From positions 9,858,001 through 9,922,000 of the forward strand of contig OY292278.1 of NCBI GenBank assembly GCA_958496175.1: a stretch of 64,000 bases of DNA, given 5' to 3'. Both the position numbers and the translations under genes were made by a program. Shown here in pieces: positions 14,343-28,101 of the stretch. Source of the stretch: Sisyra terminalis. Lineage: Eukaryota; Arthropoda; Insecta; Neuroptera; Sisyridae. Numbering within the stretch: position 1 is the stretch's first letter; each line of letters opens with the position of its first letter. Under the pieces are notes generated by a model. The model was not told the DNA's origin and ran no database searches. It saw only the letters and a list, made by a program, of their open reading frames with translations.

Positions 14343-17300
14343 GATACTTTGAAGCGATATTGCGGGTGTCCTATTACACACAGGACAAAAATTTTTTCAC
14401 ATTTCTTCTCGTATTAGAGCATTGTTTATGAATCCGTTACTGCAATATACCCTTATTCGGAAATCGCACCCCTCAAAAACGACCAATTTTAAGGGCAAAT
14501 TTGGTGCATGTGTTTTTACATCCTTAACTTTCCGTTTTAATCTCCCAAGGATCTAGCCGTTAAAATTGATTTATTTTTAGGCAATATGATTGCGCATGAT
14601 TCAGCCCTAGATATTCTGCTCAATTTTAGCAAAAAAAAACAATTTCTTATATCCTTTCTATGCACTTGAAAATAATCCTTTTTGAAACTTTGAAGTGATA
14701 TTGCGGGTGTCCTATTACACACAGGACAAAAATTGTTTCACATTTCTTCTCGTATTAGAGCATTGTTTATGAATCCGTTATTGCAATATACCCTTATAAG
14801 GAAATCGCACCCCTCAAAAAAGACCAATTTTAAGGGCAAATTTGGTGCATGTGTTTTTACATCCTTAACTTTCCGTTTTAATTTCCCAAGGATCTTGTCG
14901 TTAAATTCGATTTATTTTCACGCATTTCGATTGGGCATGATTCAGTCTTAATTATTCTGCCCAATTTTAGCAAAAGAAACCATTTCTTATATCCTTTCTA
15001 TGCACTTGAAAATAGTTCTTTTTGAAACTTTGAAGCGATATTGCGGGCGTCCTTTTACACACAGGACAAAAAAATTTTCACATTTCTTCTCGTATTAGAG
15101 CATTGGTTATGAATCCGTTATTGCAATATACCCTTATACGGAAATCGCACCCCTCAAAATCAACCAATTTTAAGGTCAAATTTGATGCATGTGTTTTCAC
15201 ATCCTTAACTTTCCGTTTTAATTTCCCAAGGATCTTGTCGTTAAATTCGATTTATTTTCACGCATTTCGATTGGGCATGATTCAGTCTTAAATATTCTGC
15301 CCAATTTTAGCAAAAGAAACCTTTTCTTATATCCTTTCTATGCACTTGAAAATAGTCCTTTTTGAAACTTTGAAGCGATATTGCGGGCGTCCTTTTACAC
15401 ACAGGACAAAAAATTTTTCACATTTCTTCTCGTATTAGAGCATTGGTTATGAATCCGTTATTGCAATATACCCTTATACGGAAATCGCACCCCTCAAAAT
15501 CAACCAATTTTAAGGTCAAATTTGATGCATGTGTTTTCACATCCTTAACTTTCCGTTTTAATGTCCCAAGGATCTAGCCGTTAAAATTGATTTATTTTCA
15601 GGCAATATGATTGCGCATGATTCAGCCCTAGATATTCTGCTCAATTTTAGCAAAAGAAACCATTTCTTATATCCTTTCTATGCACTTGAAAATAGTCCTT
15701 TTTGATACTTTGAAGCGATATTGCGGGTGTCCTATTACACACAGGACAAAAATTTTTCACATTTCTTCTCGTATTAGAGCATTTTTTATGAATCCGTTAC
15801 TGAAATATACCCTTATACGGAAATCGCACCCCTCAAAAACGACCAATTTTAAGGGCAAATTTGGTGCATGTGTTTTTACATCCTTAACTTTCCGTTTTAA
15901 TGTCCCAAGGATCTAGCCGTTAAAATTGATTTATTTTCAGGCAATATGATTGCGCATGATTCAGCCCTAGATATTCTGCTCTATTTTAGCAAAAGAAACC
16001 ATTTCTTATATCCTTTCTATGCACTTGAAAATAGTCCTTTTTGAAACTTTGAAGTGATTTTGCGGGTGTCCTATTACACACAGGACAAAAATTTTTTCAC
16101 ATTTCTTCTCGTATTAGAGCATTGTTTATGAATCCGTTATTGCAATATACCCTTATAAGGAAATCGCACCCCTCAAAAAAGACCAATTTTAAGGGCAAAT
16201 TTGGTGCATGTGTTTTTACATCCTTAACTTTCCGTTTTAATTTCCCAAGGATCTAGCCGTTAAAATTGATTTATTTTCAGGCAATATGATTGCGCATGAT
16301 TCAGCCCTAGATATTCTGCTCAATTTTAGCAAAAGAAACCATTTCTTATATCCTTTCTATGCACTTGAAAATAGTCCTTTTTGAAACTTTGAAGCGACAT
16401 TGCGGGTGTCCTATTACCCACAGGACAAAAATTTTTTCACATTTCTTCTCGTATTAGAGCATTGGTTATGAATTCGTTATTGCAATATATCCTTATACGG
16501 AAATCGCACCCCTCAAAAACAACCAATTTTAAGGTCAAATTTGGTGCATGTGTTTTTACATCCTTAACTTTCCGTTTTAATTTCCCAAGGATCTTGTCGT
16601 TAAATTCGATTTATTTTCACGCATTTCGATTGGGCATGATTCAGTCTTAAATATTCTGCCCAATTTTAGCAAAAGAAACCATTTCTTATATCCGTTCTAT
16701 GCACTTGAAAATAGTTCTTTTTGAAACTTTGAAGCGATATTGCGGGCGTCCTTTTACACACAGGACAAAAAATTTTTCACATTTCTTCTCGTATTAGAGC
16801 ATTGGTTATGAATTCGTTATTGCAATATATCCTTATACGGAAATCGCACCCCTCAAAAACAACTAATTTTAAGGTCAAATTTGATGCATGTGTTTTCACA
16901 TCCTTAACTTTCCGTTTTAATTTCCCAAGGATCTTGTCGTTAAATTCGATTTATTTTCACGCATTTCGATTGGGCATGATTCAGTCTTAAATATTCTGCC
17001 CAATTTTAGCAAAAGAAACCATTTCTTATATCCTTTCTATGCACTTGAAAATAGTCCTTTTTGAAACTTTGAAGCGATATTGCGGGTGTCCTATTACACA
17101 CAGGACAAAAATTTTTTCACATTTCTTCTCGTATTAGAGCATTGTTTATGAATCCGTTATTGCAATATACCCTTATAAGGAAATCGCACCCCTCAAAAAA
17201 GACCAATTTTAAGGTCAAATTTGATGCATGTGTTTTTACATCCTTAACTTTCCGTTTTAATTTCCCAAGGATCTAGCCGTTAAAATTGATTTATTTTCAG

Positions 17301-18425
17301 GGCAATATGATTGCGCATGATTCAGCCCTAGATATTCTGCTCAATTTTAGCAAAAGAAACCATTTCTTATATCCTTTCTATGCACTTGAAAATAGTCCTT
17401 TTTGAAACTTTGAAGCGATATTGCGGGTGTCCTATTACACACAGGACAAAAATTTTTTCACATTTCTTCTCGTATTAGAGCATTGATTATGAATATGTTA
17501 TTGCAATATACCCTTATAAGGAAATCGCACCCCTCAAAAACGACCAATTTTAAGGGCAAATTTGGTGCATGTGTTTTTACATCCTTAACTTTCCGTTTTA
17601 ATTTCCCAAGGATCTAGCCGTTAAAATTGATTTATTTTCAGGCCAATATGATTGCGCATTATTCAGCCCTAGATATTCTGCTCAATTTTAGCAAAAGAAA
17701 CCATTTCTTATATCCTTTCTATGCACTTGAAAATAGTCCTTTTTGAAACTTTGAAGCGATATTGCGGGTGTCCTATTACACACAGGACAAAAATTTTTTC
17801 ACATTTCTTCTCGTATTAGAGCATTGATTATGAATATGTTATTGCAATATACCCTTATAAGGAAATCGCACCCCTCAAAAACAACCAATTTTAAGGTCAA
17901 ATTTGGTGCATGTGTTTTTACATCCTTAACTTTCCGTTTTAATTTCCCAAGGATCTTGTCGTTAAATTCGATTTATTTTCACGCATTTCGATTGGGCATG
18001 ATTCAGTCTTAAATATTCTGCCCAATTTTAGCAAAAGAAACCTTTTCTTATATCCTTTCTATGCACTTGAAAATAGTCCTTTTTGAAACTTTGAAGCGAT
18101 ATTGCGGGCGTCGTTTTACACACAGGACAAAAAATTTTTCACATTTCTTCTCGTATTAGAGCATTGGTTATGAATCCGTTATTGCAATATACCCTTATAC
18201 GGAAATCGCACCCCTCAAAAACGACCAATTTTAAGGTCAATTTGATGCATGTGTTTTTACATCCTTAACTTTCCGTTTTAATTTCCCAAGGATCTAGCCG
18301 TTAAAATTGATTTATTTTCAGGGCAATATGATTGCGCATGATTCAGCCCTAGATATTCTGCTCAATTTTAGCAAAAGAAACCATTTCTTATATCCTTTCT
18401 ATGCACTTGAAAATAGTCCTTTTTG
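14343..18425 (+). repeat. Higher-order repeat copy 2
   Basis: Near-identical to the 12-monomer unit before it. By eye I find only a handful of differences, such as single substitutions at about 16693, 17657 and 18114 and a 1-bp deletion at about 18240. That implies a very recent unequal exchange or segmental amplification. Confidence 0.85.
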
Positions 18426-18469
18426 AAACTTTGAAGCGATATTGCGGGTGTCCTATTACACACAGGACA

Positions 18470-20885
18470 AAAAATTTTTCACATTTCTTCTCGTATTAGA
18501 GCATTGGTTATGAATCCGTTATTGCAATATACCCTTATACGGAAATCGCACCCCTCAAAATCAACCAATTTTAAGGTCAAATTTGATGCATGTGTTTTCA
18601 CATCCTTAACTTTCCGTTTTAATGTCCCAAGGATCTAGCCGTTAAAATTGATTTATTTTCAGGCAATATGATTGCGCATGATTCAGCCCTAGATATTCTG
18701 CTCAATTTTAGCAAAAGAAACCATTTCTTATATCCTTTCTATGCACTTGAAAATAGTCCTTTTTGATACTTTGAAGCGATATTGCGGGTGTCCTATTACA
18801 CACAGGACAAAAATTTTTCACATTTCTTCTCGTATTAGAGCATTTTTTATGAATCCGTTACTGAAATATACCCTTATACGGAAATCGCACCCCTCAAAAA
18901 CGACCAATTTTAAGGGCAAATTTGGTGCATGTGTTTTTACATCCTTAACTTTCCGTTTTAATGTCCCAAGGATCTAGCCGTTAAAATTGATTTATTTTCA
19001 GGCAATATGATTGCGCATGATTCAGCCCTAGATATTCTGCTCTATTTTAGCAAAAGAAACCATTTCTTATATCCTTTCTATGCACTTGAAAATAGTCCTT
19101 TTTGAAACTTTGAAGTGATTTTGCGGGTGTCCTATTACACACAGGACAAAAATTTTTTCACATTTCTTCTCGTATTAGAGCATTGTTTATGAATCCGTTA
19201 TTGCAATATACCCTTATAAGGAAATCGCACCCCTCAAAAAAGACCAATTTTAAGGGCAAATTTGGTGCATGTGTTTTTACATCCTTAACTTTCCGTTTTA
19301 ATTTCCCAAGGATCTAGCCGTTAAAATTGATTTATTTTCAGGCAATATGATTGCGCATGATTCAGCCCTAGATATTCTGCTCAATTATAGCAAAAGAAAC
19401 CATTTCTTATATCCTTTCTATGCACTTGAAAATAGTCCTTTTTGAAACTTTGAAGCGACATTGCGGGTGTCCTATTACCCACAGGACAAAAATTTTTTCA
19501 CATTTCTTCTCGTATTAGAGCATTGGTTATGAATTCGTTATTGCAATATATCCTTATACGGAAATCGCACCCCTCAAAAACAACCAATTTTAAGGTCAAA
19601 TTTGGTGCATGTGTTTTTACATCCTTAACTTTCCGTTTTAATTTCCCAAGGATCTTGTCGTTAAATTCGATTTATTTTCACGCATTTCGATTGGGCATGA
19701 TTCAGTCTTAAATATTCTGCCCAATTTTAGCAAAAGAAACCATTTCTTATATCCTTTCTATGCACTTGAAAATAGTTCTTTTTGAAACTTTGAAGCGATA
19801 TTGCGGGCGTCCTTTTACACACAGGACAAAAAATTTTTCACATTTCTTCTCGTATTAGAGCATTGGTTATGAATTCGTTATTGCAATATATCCTTATACG
19901 GAAATCGCACCCCTCAAAAACAACTAATTTTAAGGTCAAATTTGATGCATGTGTTTTCACATCCTTAACTTTCCGTTTTAATTTCCCAAGGATCTTGTCG
20001 TTAAATTCGATTTATTTTCACGCATTTCGATTGGGCATGATTCAGTCTTAAATATTCTGCCCAATTTTAGCAAAAGAAACCATTTCTTATATCCTTTCTA
20101 TGCACTTGAAAATAGTCCTTTTTGAAACTTTGAAGCGATATTGCGGGTGTCCTATTACACACAGGACAAAAATTTTTTCACATTTCTTCTCGTATTAGAG
20201 CATTGTTTATGAATCCGTTATTGCAATATACCCTTATAAGGAAATCGCACCCCTCAAAAAAGACCAATTTTAAGGTCAAATTTGATGCATGTGTTTTTAC
20301 ATCCTTAACTTTCCGTTTTAATTTCCCAAGGATCTAGCCGTTAAAATTGATTTATTTTCAGGGCAATATGATTGCGCATGATTCAGCCCTAGATATTCTG
20401 CTCAATTTTAGCAAAAGAAACCATTTCTTATATCCTTTCTATGCACTTGAAAATAGTCCTTTTTGAAACTTTGAAGCGATATTGCGGGTGTCCTATTACA
20501 CACAGGACAAAAATTTTTTCACATTTCTTCTCGTATTAGAGCATTGATTATGAATATGTTATTGCAATATACCCTTATAAGGAAATCGCACCCCTCAAAA
20601 ACGACCAATTTTAAGGGCAAATTTGGTGCATGTGTTTTTACATCCTTAACTTTCCGTTTTAATTTCCCAAGGATCTAGCCGTTAAAATTGATTTATTTTC
20701 AGGCCAATATGATTGCGCATGATTCAGCCCTAGATATTCTGCTCAATTTTAGCAAAAGAAACCATTTCTTATATCCTTTCTATGCACTTGAAAATAGTCC
20801 TTTTTGAAACTTTGAAGCGATATTGCGGGTGTCCTATTACACACAGGACAAAAATTTTTTCACATTTCTTCTCGTATTAGAGCAT
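18470..20885 (+). repeat. Higher-order repeat copy 3 (partial, ~7 monomers)
   Basis: Matches copy 2 at an offset of 3,061 bp (nine monomers) from about 15,409 to 17,824, so part of the unit is missing. At the outer end the series switches to type C monomers. Confidence 0.75.
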
Positions 20886-22859
20886 TGTTTATGAATCCGT
20901 TATTGCAATATACCCTTATAAGGAAATCGCACCCCTCAAAAACGACCAATTTTAAGGGCAAATTTGGTGCATGTGTTTTTACATCCTTAACTTTCCGTTT
21001 TAATTTCCCAAGGATCTAGCCGTTAAATTCGATTTATTTTCTCGCAATTCGATTGGGCATGATTCAGTCTTAAATATTCTGCTCAATTTTAGCAAAAGAA
21101 ACCTTTCCATATATCCTTTTTATCCACTTGAAAATAGTCCTTTTTGAAACTTTGAAGCGATATTGCGGGTGTCCTTTTACACACAGGACAAAATTTTTTT
21201 CTCATTTATTCTCGTATTAGAGCATTGTTTATGAATCCGTTATTGCAATATACCCTTATAAGGAAATCGCACCCCTCAAAAACGACCAATTTTAAGGGCA
21301 AATTTGGTGCATGTGTTTTTACATCCTTAACTTTCCGTTTTAATTTACCCAGGATCTAGCCGTTAAATTCGATTTATTTTCTCGCAATTCGATTGGGCAT
21401 GATTCAGTCTTAAATATTCTGCTCAGTTTTAGCTAAAGAAACCATTTCTTATATCCTTTTTATCCACTTGAAAATAGTCCTTTTTGAAACTGAAGCGATA
21501 TTGCGGGTGTCCTATTACACACAGGACAAAAATTTTTTCGCATTTCTTCTCGTATTAGAGCATTGTTTATGAATATGTTATTGCAATATACCCTTATAAG
21601 GAAATCGCACCCCTCAAAAACGACCAATTTTAAGGGCAATTTTGGTGCATGTGTTTTTACATCCTTAACTTTCCGTTTTAATTTCCCAAGGATCTAGCCG
21701 ATAAAATTGATTTATTTTCAGGCAATATGATTGCGCATGATTCAGCCCTAGATATTCTTCTCAATTTTAGCAAAAGAAACCATCCCTTATATCCTTTTTA
21801 TCCACTTGAAAATAGTCCTTTTTGAAACTTTGATGCGATATTGCGGGTGTCCTTTTACACACAGGACAAAATTTTTTTCACATTTATTCTCGTATTAGAG
21901 CATTGTTTATGAATCCGTTATTGCAATATACCCTTATAAGGAAATCGCACCCCTCAAAAACGACCAATTTTAAGGGCAAATTTGGTGCATGTGTTTTTAC
22001 ATCCTTAACTTTCCGTTTTAATTTCCCAAGGATCTAGCCGTTAAATTCGATTTATTTTCTCGCAATTCGATTGAGCATGATTCAGTCTTAAATATTCTGC
22101 TCAGTTTTAGCAAAAGAAACCTTTCCATATATCCTTTTTATCCACTTGAAAATAGTCCTTTTTGAAACTTTGAAGCGATATTGCGGGTGTCCTTTTACAC
22201 ACAGGACAAAATTTTTTTCTCATTTATTCTCGTATTGGAGCATTGTTTATGAATCCGTTATTGCAATATACCCTTATAAGGAAATCGCACCCCTCAAAAA
22301 CGACCAATTTTAAGGGCAAATTTGGTGCATGTGTTTTTACATCCTTAACTTTCCGTTTTAATTTCCCAAGGATCTAGCCGTTAAATTCGATTTATTTTCT
22401 CGCAATTCGATTGGGCATGATTCAGTCTTAAATATTCTGCTCAGTTTTAGCTAAAGAAACCATTCCATATATCCTTTTTATCCACTTGAAAATAGTCCTT
22501 TTTGAAACTTTGAAGCGATATTGCGGGTGTCCTTTTACACACAGGACAAAATTTTTTTCTCATTTATTCTCGTATTAGAGCATTGTTTATGAATCCGTTA
22601 TTGCAATATACCCTTATAAGGAAATCGCACCCCTCAAAAACGACCAATTTTAAGGGCAAATTTGGTGCATGTGTTTTTACATCCTTAACTTTCCGTTTTA
22701 ATTTCCCAAGGATCTAGCCGTTAAATTCGATTTATTTTCTCGCAATTCGATTGGGCATGATTCAGTCTTAAATATTCTGCTCAATTTTAGCAAAAGAAAC
22801 CTTTCCATATATCCTTTTTATCCACTTGAAAATAGTCCTTTTTGAAACTTTGAAGCGAT

Positions 22860-24900
22860 ATTGCGGGTGTCCTTTTACACACAGGACAAAATTTTTTTCT
22901 CATTTATTCTCGTATTAGAGCATTGTTTATGAATCCGTTATTGCAATATACCCTTATAAGGAAATCGCACCCCTCAAAAACGACCAATTTTAAGGGCAAA
23001 TTTGGTGCATGTGTTTTTACATCCTTAACTTTCCGTTTTAATTTACCCAGGATCTAGCCGTTAAATTCGATTTATTTTCTCGCAATTCGATTGGGCATGA
23101 TTCAGTCTTAAATATTCTGCTCAGTTTTAGCTAAAGAAACCATTCCATATATCCTTTTTATCCACTTGAAAATAGTCCTTTTTGAAACTTTGAAGCGATA
23201 TTGCGGGTGTCCTTTTACACACAGGACAAAATTTTTTGTCATTTATTCTCGTATTAGAGCATTGTTTATGAATCCGTTATTGCAATATACCCTTATAAGG
23301 AAATCGCACCCCTCAAAAACGACCAATTTTAAGGGCAAATTTGGTGCATGTGTTTTTACATCCTTAACTTTCCGTTTTAATTTCCCAAGGATCTAGCCGT
23401 TAAATTCGATTTATTTTCTCGCAATTCGATTGGGCATGATTCAGTCTTAAATATTCTGCTCAATTTTAGCAAAAGAAACCTTTCCATATATCCTTTTTAT
23501 CCACTTGAAAATAGTCCTTTTTGAAACTTTGAAGCGATATTGCGGGTGTCCTTTTACACACAGGACAAAATTTTTTTCTCATTTATTCTCGTATTAGAGC
23601 ATTGTTTATGAATCCGTTATTGCAATATACCCTTATAAGGAAATCGCACCCCTCAAAAACGACCAATTTTAAGGGCAAATTTGGTGCATGTGTTTTTACA
23701 TCCTTAACTTTCCGTTTTAATTTCCCAAGGATCTAGCCGTTAAATTCGATTTATTTTCTCGCAATTCGATTGGGCATGATTCAGTCTTAAATATTCTGCT
23801 CAATTTTAGCAAAAGAAACCTTTCCATATATCCTTTTTATCCACTTGAAAATAGTCCTTTTTGAAACTTTGAAGCGATATTGCGGGTGTCCTTTTACACA
23901 CAGGACAAAATTTTTTTCTCATTTATTCTCGTATTAGAGCATTGTTTATGAATCCGTTATTGCAATATACCCTTATAAGGAAATCGCACCCCTCAAAAAC
24001 GACCAATTTTAAGGGCAAATTTGGTGCATGTGTTTTTACATCCTTAACTTTCCGTTTTAATTTACCCAGGATCTAGCCGTTAAATTCGATTTATTTTCTC
24101 GCAATTCGATTGGGCATGATTCAGTCTTAAATATTCTGCTCAGTTTTAGCTAAAGAAACCATTCCATATATCCTTTTTATCCACTTGAAAATAGTCCTTT
24201 TTGAAACTTTGAAGCGATATTGCGGGTGTCCTTTTACACACAGGACAAAATTTTTTGTCATTTATTCTCGTATTAGAGCATTGTTTATGAATCCGTTATT
24301 GCAATATACCCTTATAAGGAAATCGCACCCCTCAAAAACGACCAATTTTAAGGGCAAATTTGGTGCATGTGTTTTTACATCCTTAACTTTCCGTTTTAAT
24401 TTCCCAAGGATCTAGCCGTTAAATTCGATTTATTTTCTCGCAATTCGATTGGGCATGATTCAGTCTTAAATATTCTGCTCAATTTTAGCAAAAGAAACCT
24501 TTCCATATATCCTTTTTATCCACTTGAAAATAGTCCTTTTTGAAACTTTGAAGCGATATTGCGGGTGTCCTTTTACACACAGGACAAAATTTTTTTCTCA
24601 TTTATTCTCGTATTAGAGCATTGTTTATGAATCCGTTATTGCAATATACCCTTATAAGGAAATCGCACCCCTCAAAAACGACCAATTTTAAGGGCAAATT
24701 TGGTGCATGTGTTTTTACATCCTTAACTTTCCGTTTTAATTTACCCAGGATCTAGCCGTTAAATTCGATTTATTTTCTCGCAATTCGATTGAGCATGATT
24801 CAGTCTTAAATATTCTGCTCAGTTTTAGCAAAAGAAACCTGTCCATATATCCTTTTTATCCACTTGAAAATAGTCCTTTTTGAAACTTTGAAGCGATATT
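22860..24900 (+). repeat. Three-monomer higher-order repeat (~1,019 bp)
   Basis: The private variants TTACCCAGG (23044, 24063) and TTTTTTGTCATTT (about 23233, 24252) recur exactly 1,019 bp apart, showing a duplicated three-monomer block in the type C zone next to the palindrome. Confidence 0.7.
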
Positions 24901-25503
24901 GCGGGTGTCCTTTTACACACAGGACAAAATTTTTTTCTCATTTATTCTCGTATTAGAGCATTGTTTATGAATCCGTTATTGCAATATACCCTTATAAGGA
25001 AATCGCACCCCTCAGAAACGACCAATTTAAAGGGCAAATTTGGTGCATGTGTTTTTACATCCATAACTTTCCGTTTTAATTTCCCAAGGATCTAGCCGTT
25101 AAATTCGAATTTTTTTCCTGCACTTCGGTTAAGCATGATTCAGTCTTAAATATTCTGCTTAATTTTAGCAAAAGAAACCATCCCTTATATCCTTTTTATG
25201 AACTGGAAAATAGTCCTTTTTGAAACTTTGAAACGATATTGCGGGTGTCCTTTTGCACACAGAGCAAAAATTCTTTCACTTGACAAGTGATGTTATGATC
25301 TTCTTTAATAAATCGTCGTTTAAAACTATTCTTATTTGGAAATGCCATCTTTGCAATTTTCGGTTTTTTTACAAATTGTTGAAGTTAGGCAACCCTCTAT
25401 GCGTCTATGAAATTGTGTTGCGTCATAATATTCCAATTTTTCAACTCGATATAAATTGGACGTATGCATTTTATTAATAATTTTCGTCATTTTATTTTTA
25501 CAG

Positions 25504-26060
25504 ATGCAACGTCAGTGAAGATTAAGGCTGAAGGAAGTTCCATCCTTTTGGGAAAGAAATGTTTAGTAAGTGGTAGTGTTATTGAAACTATTGTAAATAT
25601 TGCTCTAATTGAATTTTTCGCTACAGAAGAAGCTGTCCGAAGATAAGTTAAAATTTTCCAATCGGTTTTAATTTTCAATATTTTCAAGTGGGCGCTTGAA
25701 CAATGGATGCGGATCCTTCGGAAATCATCAATCGAATTCCTCAAGGATCATATTTCTTCAATTGATATCTACCGAGAAGAACACGAATGGATTTGCTATA
25801 ACCATTAGGGGTGTAAATTGTGAACCAGTTAATCAGTGATGTGAAGTGAAGTGATAAAGTTGTTAAAGTGATAAATAAACAAAATATCGGAAAATTCAAA
25901 CCATTTTGATTACCATAAGTCATTTATAAGATTGTAACATTAAATTCTTTTATATAACTTATATAAGCAACTGTAAATATGGAAAAGACACTGTAATTGT
26001 AATTGTATAGTTGTTATTAGTGTAATTGTATAAATTCAATTGATAATTAATATTAATAAA
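25504..26060 (+). pseudogene. Gene 3'-end-like fragment: terminal exon plus poly(A) signal
   Basis: A polypyrimidine tract and TTTTTACAG acceptor (ending 25503) precede an open stretch to a stop at 25644-25646, about 47 codons ending in FFATEEAVRR. After about 410 bp of AT-rich sequence comes AATAAA at 26055-26060. This is what a last exon and 3' UTR look like. No upstream exon is visible, because decayed satellite begins within 250 bp. I do not recognise the protein. The mirror copy keeps the frame but differs by one silent and two amino-acid changes in this short stretch, so there is no sign of strong constraint. It may be a captured gene end or chance. Confidence 0.3.
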
Positions 26061-26391
26061 TTTATTTTAATGGAATACATTGTTTCAATTCGATTTTCCG
26101 CACCCATCCTCTTGAATTTTATATTTCAGAGCTTTTTTTTTACAATTAGAATACATTGAAGAGTTAAGTTAATACATCGTTTAGGTAGGTAAGGTATGTA
26201 TAACGTTTTTCGATAGATTAGTTATCGAATAATACGGTGAAACCCAATATGGAAAAACTTTTTAATTGCTATGGTTCGAATATGGTCGGGAAATTCTAAT
26301 TATTTCGATCGAAAAAATATTTCAATTTTCTATAAATCTCATAAGAATTGTTTATATATGAGTTTTAACGTCATTTACATATATCATCTGA

Positions 26392-26463
26392 TAGCCGAGT
26401 CGCTAAGGTCGCCGCCGCCGCCACCGCCGTCGCAACCCATGGTCCCAGGTTCGCATCCCGATT
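26392..26463 (+). repeat. tRNA-like module with GCC microsatellite
   Basis: Box A TAGCCGAGTCG at 26392-26402 fits the consensus TRGYNNARNNG. A box-B-like GGTTCGCATCC lies at 26448-26458, one base off. Between them a GCC/GTC trinucleotide run (about 26408-26430) replaces the anticodon region. No acceptor stem pairs. It lies inside the foldback arm. Confidence 0.6.
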
Positions 26464-27816
26464 GATCCCGGATTTTTTATAATTTCTAATAATTGATATC
26501 TCTTCCTTACAGTTTATAATATATATAATAAACATTAATAATTGATTCCAGACATTGCATCATCGAAATATTCGATCGAACAGTTCCAACCTTTCGGGGT
26601 TGAAAATGATCGATCGGATCGATGCATTATATTTTTCTTTTTATTTTTGCTTATTGGTTTTGTGACGTCACTCATTTTGGCGCGATTTTTTTCTTCAAAA
26701 AATGGGGGAAATGACCTCGAATTTTCGAATTTAGAGAAATGGGATTTCGGGAATGGATTAGTTACGCTGCGGGATGCCTAAAAATCATATCCTTAAATAC
26801 CATTTTTCATTTTTTTGGAGGAATTTTTCGGGCAAAAACCGAAAAAATCTGAACAATATGCTAAAATTGACACTTTTTTCAACTTTAACGTCAATTTGAG
26901 CGAAAACTAACGATCGTAGATTAACGATCGATAGCTTATTCGATAGCGCTTGAATTACTCTATCGATGGTGTTAATATGGTCTCGGAAAAGCTTAAGGGG
27001 AAAAACTTTTTTTTTCAACTCTCCAGAAATTTCATTTCGTCGACCCGATGCACGTCGATTTTATTAAAAATATTGTTGAATATTTTTTATCGAATTTTCC
27101 AATGAAATTCACACCATTGCTGCATTATGTTACGATAAAAGCATAATCGAAAAAAAATCTCAACTTTTCGATGTCGTTAATGGTTTTTTTCGATATTTCA
27201 AATTCATCTATTGTGCGAGATAATGCTATTTAAATAAAAATATGTTTTGTTAGAAAAAGGACCAAGGACCTTAAATAATCACAATTTTATTCTTCACATT
27301 TTCCAAACGTCACATGGAGAACCTATGGTTAAATTTTTTTCGGAAAATTCCAAAAAAATCTCAAGGTCAAATTTGTTCACCAGATCGATTTTCATGGAAT
27401 TTTCCGGAAAAATTGAAACCATAGGTTCTCCATGTTAAGATCGGAATAGATGTCAAATCACATTGCATACTTTTAATGTCCTTTATCCTTTTTTCCCCAA
27501 AAAACATAAATGAATTCAAATGGAGTTACGTCACAACATTTTTATCTTTAATATCGAAAAAAACGATTAAGGGGATCGAAAAGTTGAGATTTTTTGGTAT
27601 AGGGTTTTCGTTCGTAACATTGTGTAGCTATGGTGCGAATTTCATCGGAAAATTGGAATAAAAAATATTCGATTTTTTTTTTATAAAATCGACGTGCATC
27701 GGGTCGACGAAATGAAATTTCTGGAGAGTTGAAAAAAAAAGTTTTTCCCTTAAGCTTTTCCGGTACCAAATTTACACCATCGATAGAGTAATTCAAGCGC
27801 TATCGATTAAGCTGAC

Positions 27817-27824
27817 TATCGATA
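27817..27824. promoter_or_regulatory. TATCGATA (DRE-type) site within a CGATA cluster
   Basis: A perfect TATCGATA, the core bound by DREF in Drosophila, sits in a stretch (27780-27840) with several CGATA/TATCG words. CGATA clusters are the target of BEAF-32 in Drosophila. The paired stretch in the other foldback arm (26900-26970) also has several. The factors may not exist in this species. Confidence 0.3.
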
Positions 27825-28067
27825 ACCTACGATCGTTAGTTTTCGCTAAAATTTAAGTTAAAGTTGGAAAAAGTGCAAAAAAGTGTCAGTTTTGGCCGAT
27901 TTTTCAGATTTTTTCGGATTTTGCCCGAAAAATTTTCCCCCAAAAAATGAAAAATTCCATAAAAAGGATATGATTTTTAGGCTTCCCGCATCATCCTTAT
28001 GCCATACACCAAATCCTATTTTGCTAAAATCGAAAATTCGATATCCTCCCCCTCATTTTTTCGAGAA

Positions 28068-28101
28068 TGACGTCATTTGATGACGTCACTGAGTGACGTC
28101 A
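28068..28101. promoter_or_regulatory. Three TGACGTCA (CRE-type) palindromes in 34 bp
   Basis: TGACGTCA occurs at 28068-28075, 28081-28088 and 28094-28101. This is the CREB/ATF consensus. A further single copy lies at the matching place in the opposite foldback arm (26663-26670). The mirror copy at 29447-29480 keeps two of the three sites. Confidence 0.4.

Larger units (their letters stand above)
5851..25262 (+). repeat. Left array of ~340-bp satellite (plus orientation)
   Basis: Head-to-tail monomers of about 340 bp. Recurring landmarks in order are GCGGGTGTCC, CACACAGGACAAAA, a block beginning TGAATCCGTTATTGCAATA, CACCCCTCAAAAACGACC, and ACATCCTTAACTTTCCG. From 5519 to 25241 the landmark GCGGGTGTCC (or a variant) recurs at a spacing that gives 58 monomers. 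Subtypes are visible. Type A has TTGTCGTTAAATTCG and GATTCAGTCTTAAATATT. Type B has TAGCCGTTAAAATTGA and GATTCAGCCCTAGATATT. Type C has TTTTCTCGCAATTCGATT and dominates from about 21.0 kb inward. Short 60-80-codon frames inside monomers are by-products: 340 is not a multiple of 3 and there is no protein family match. Confidence 0.97.

Noticed and set aside
5872..25477. Repeated 60-80-codon open frames in nearly every satellite monomer (plus strand, and minus strand in the right array)
   Set aside because: They repeat because the DNA repeats. The 340-bp period is not a multiple of three, frames differ at start and end between monomers, and there is no family or codon signal. Not annotated as genes.
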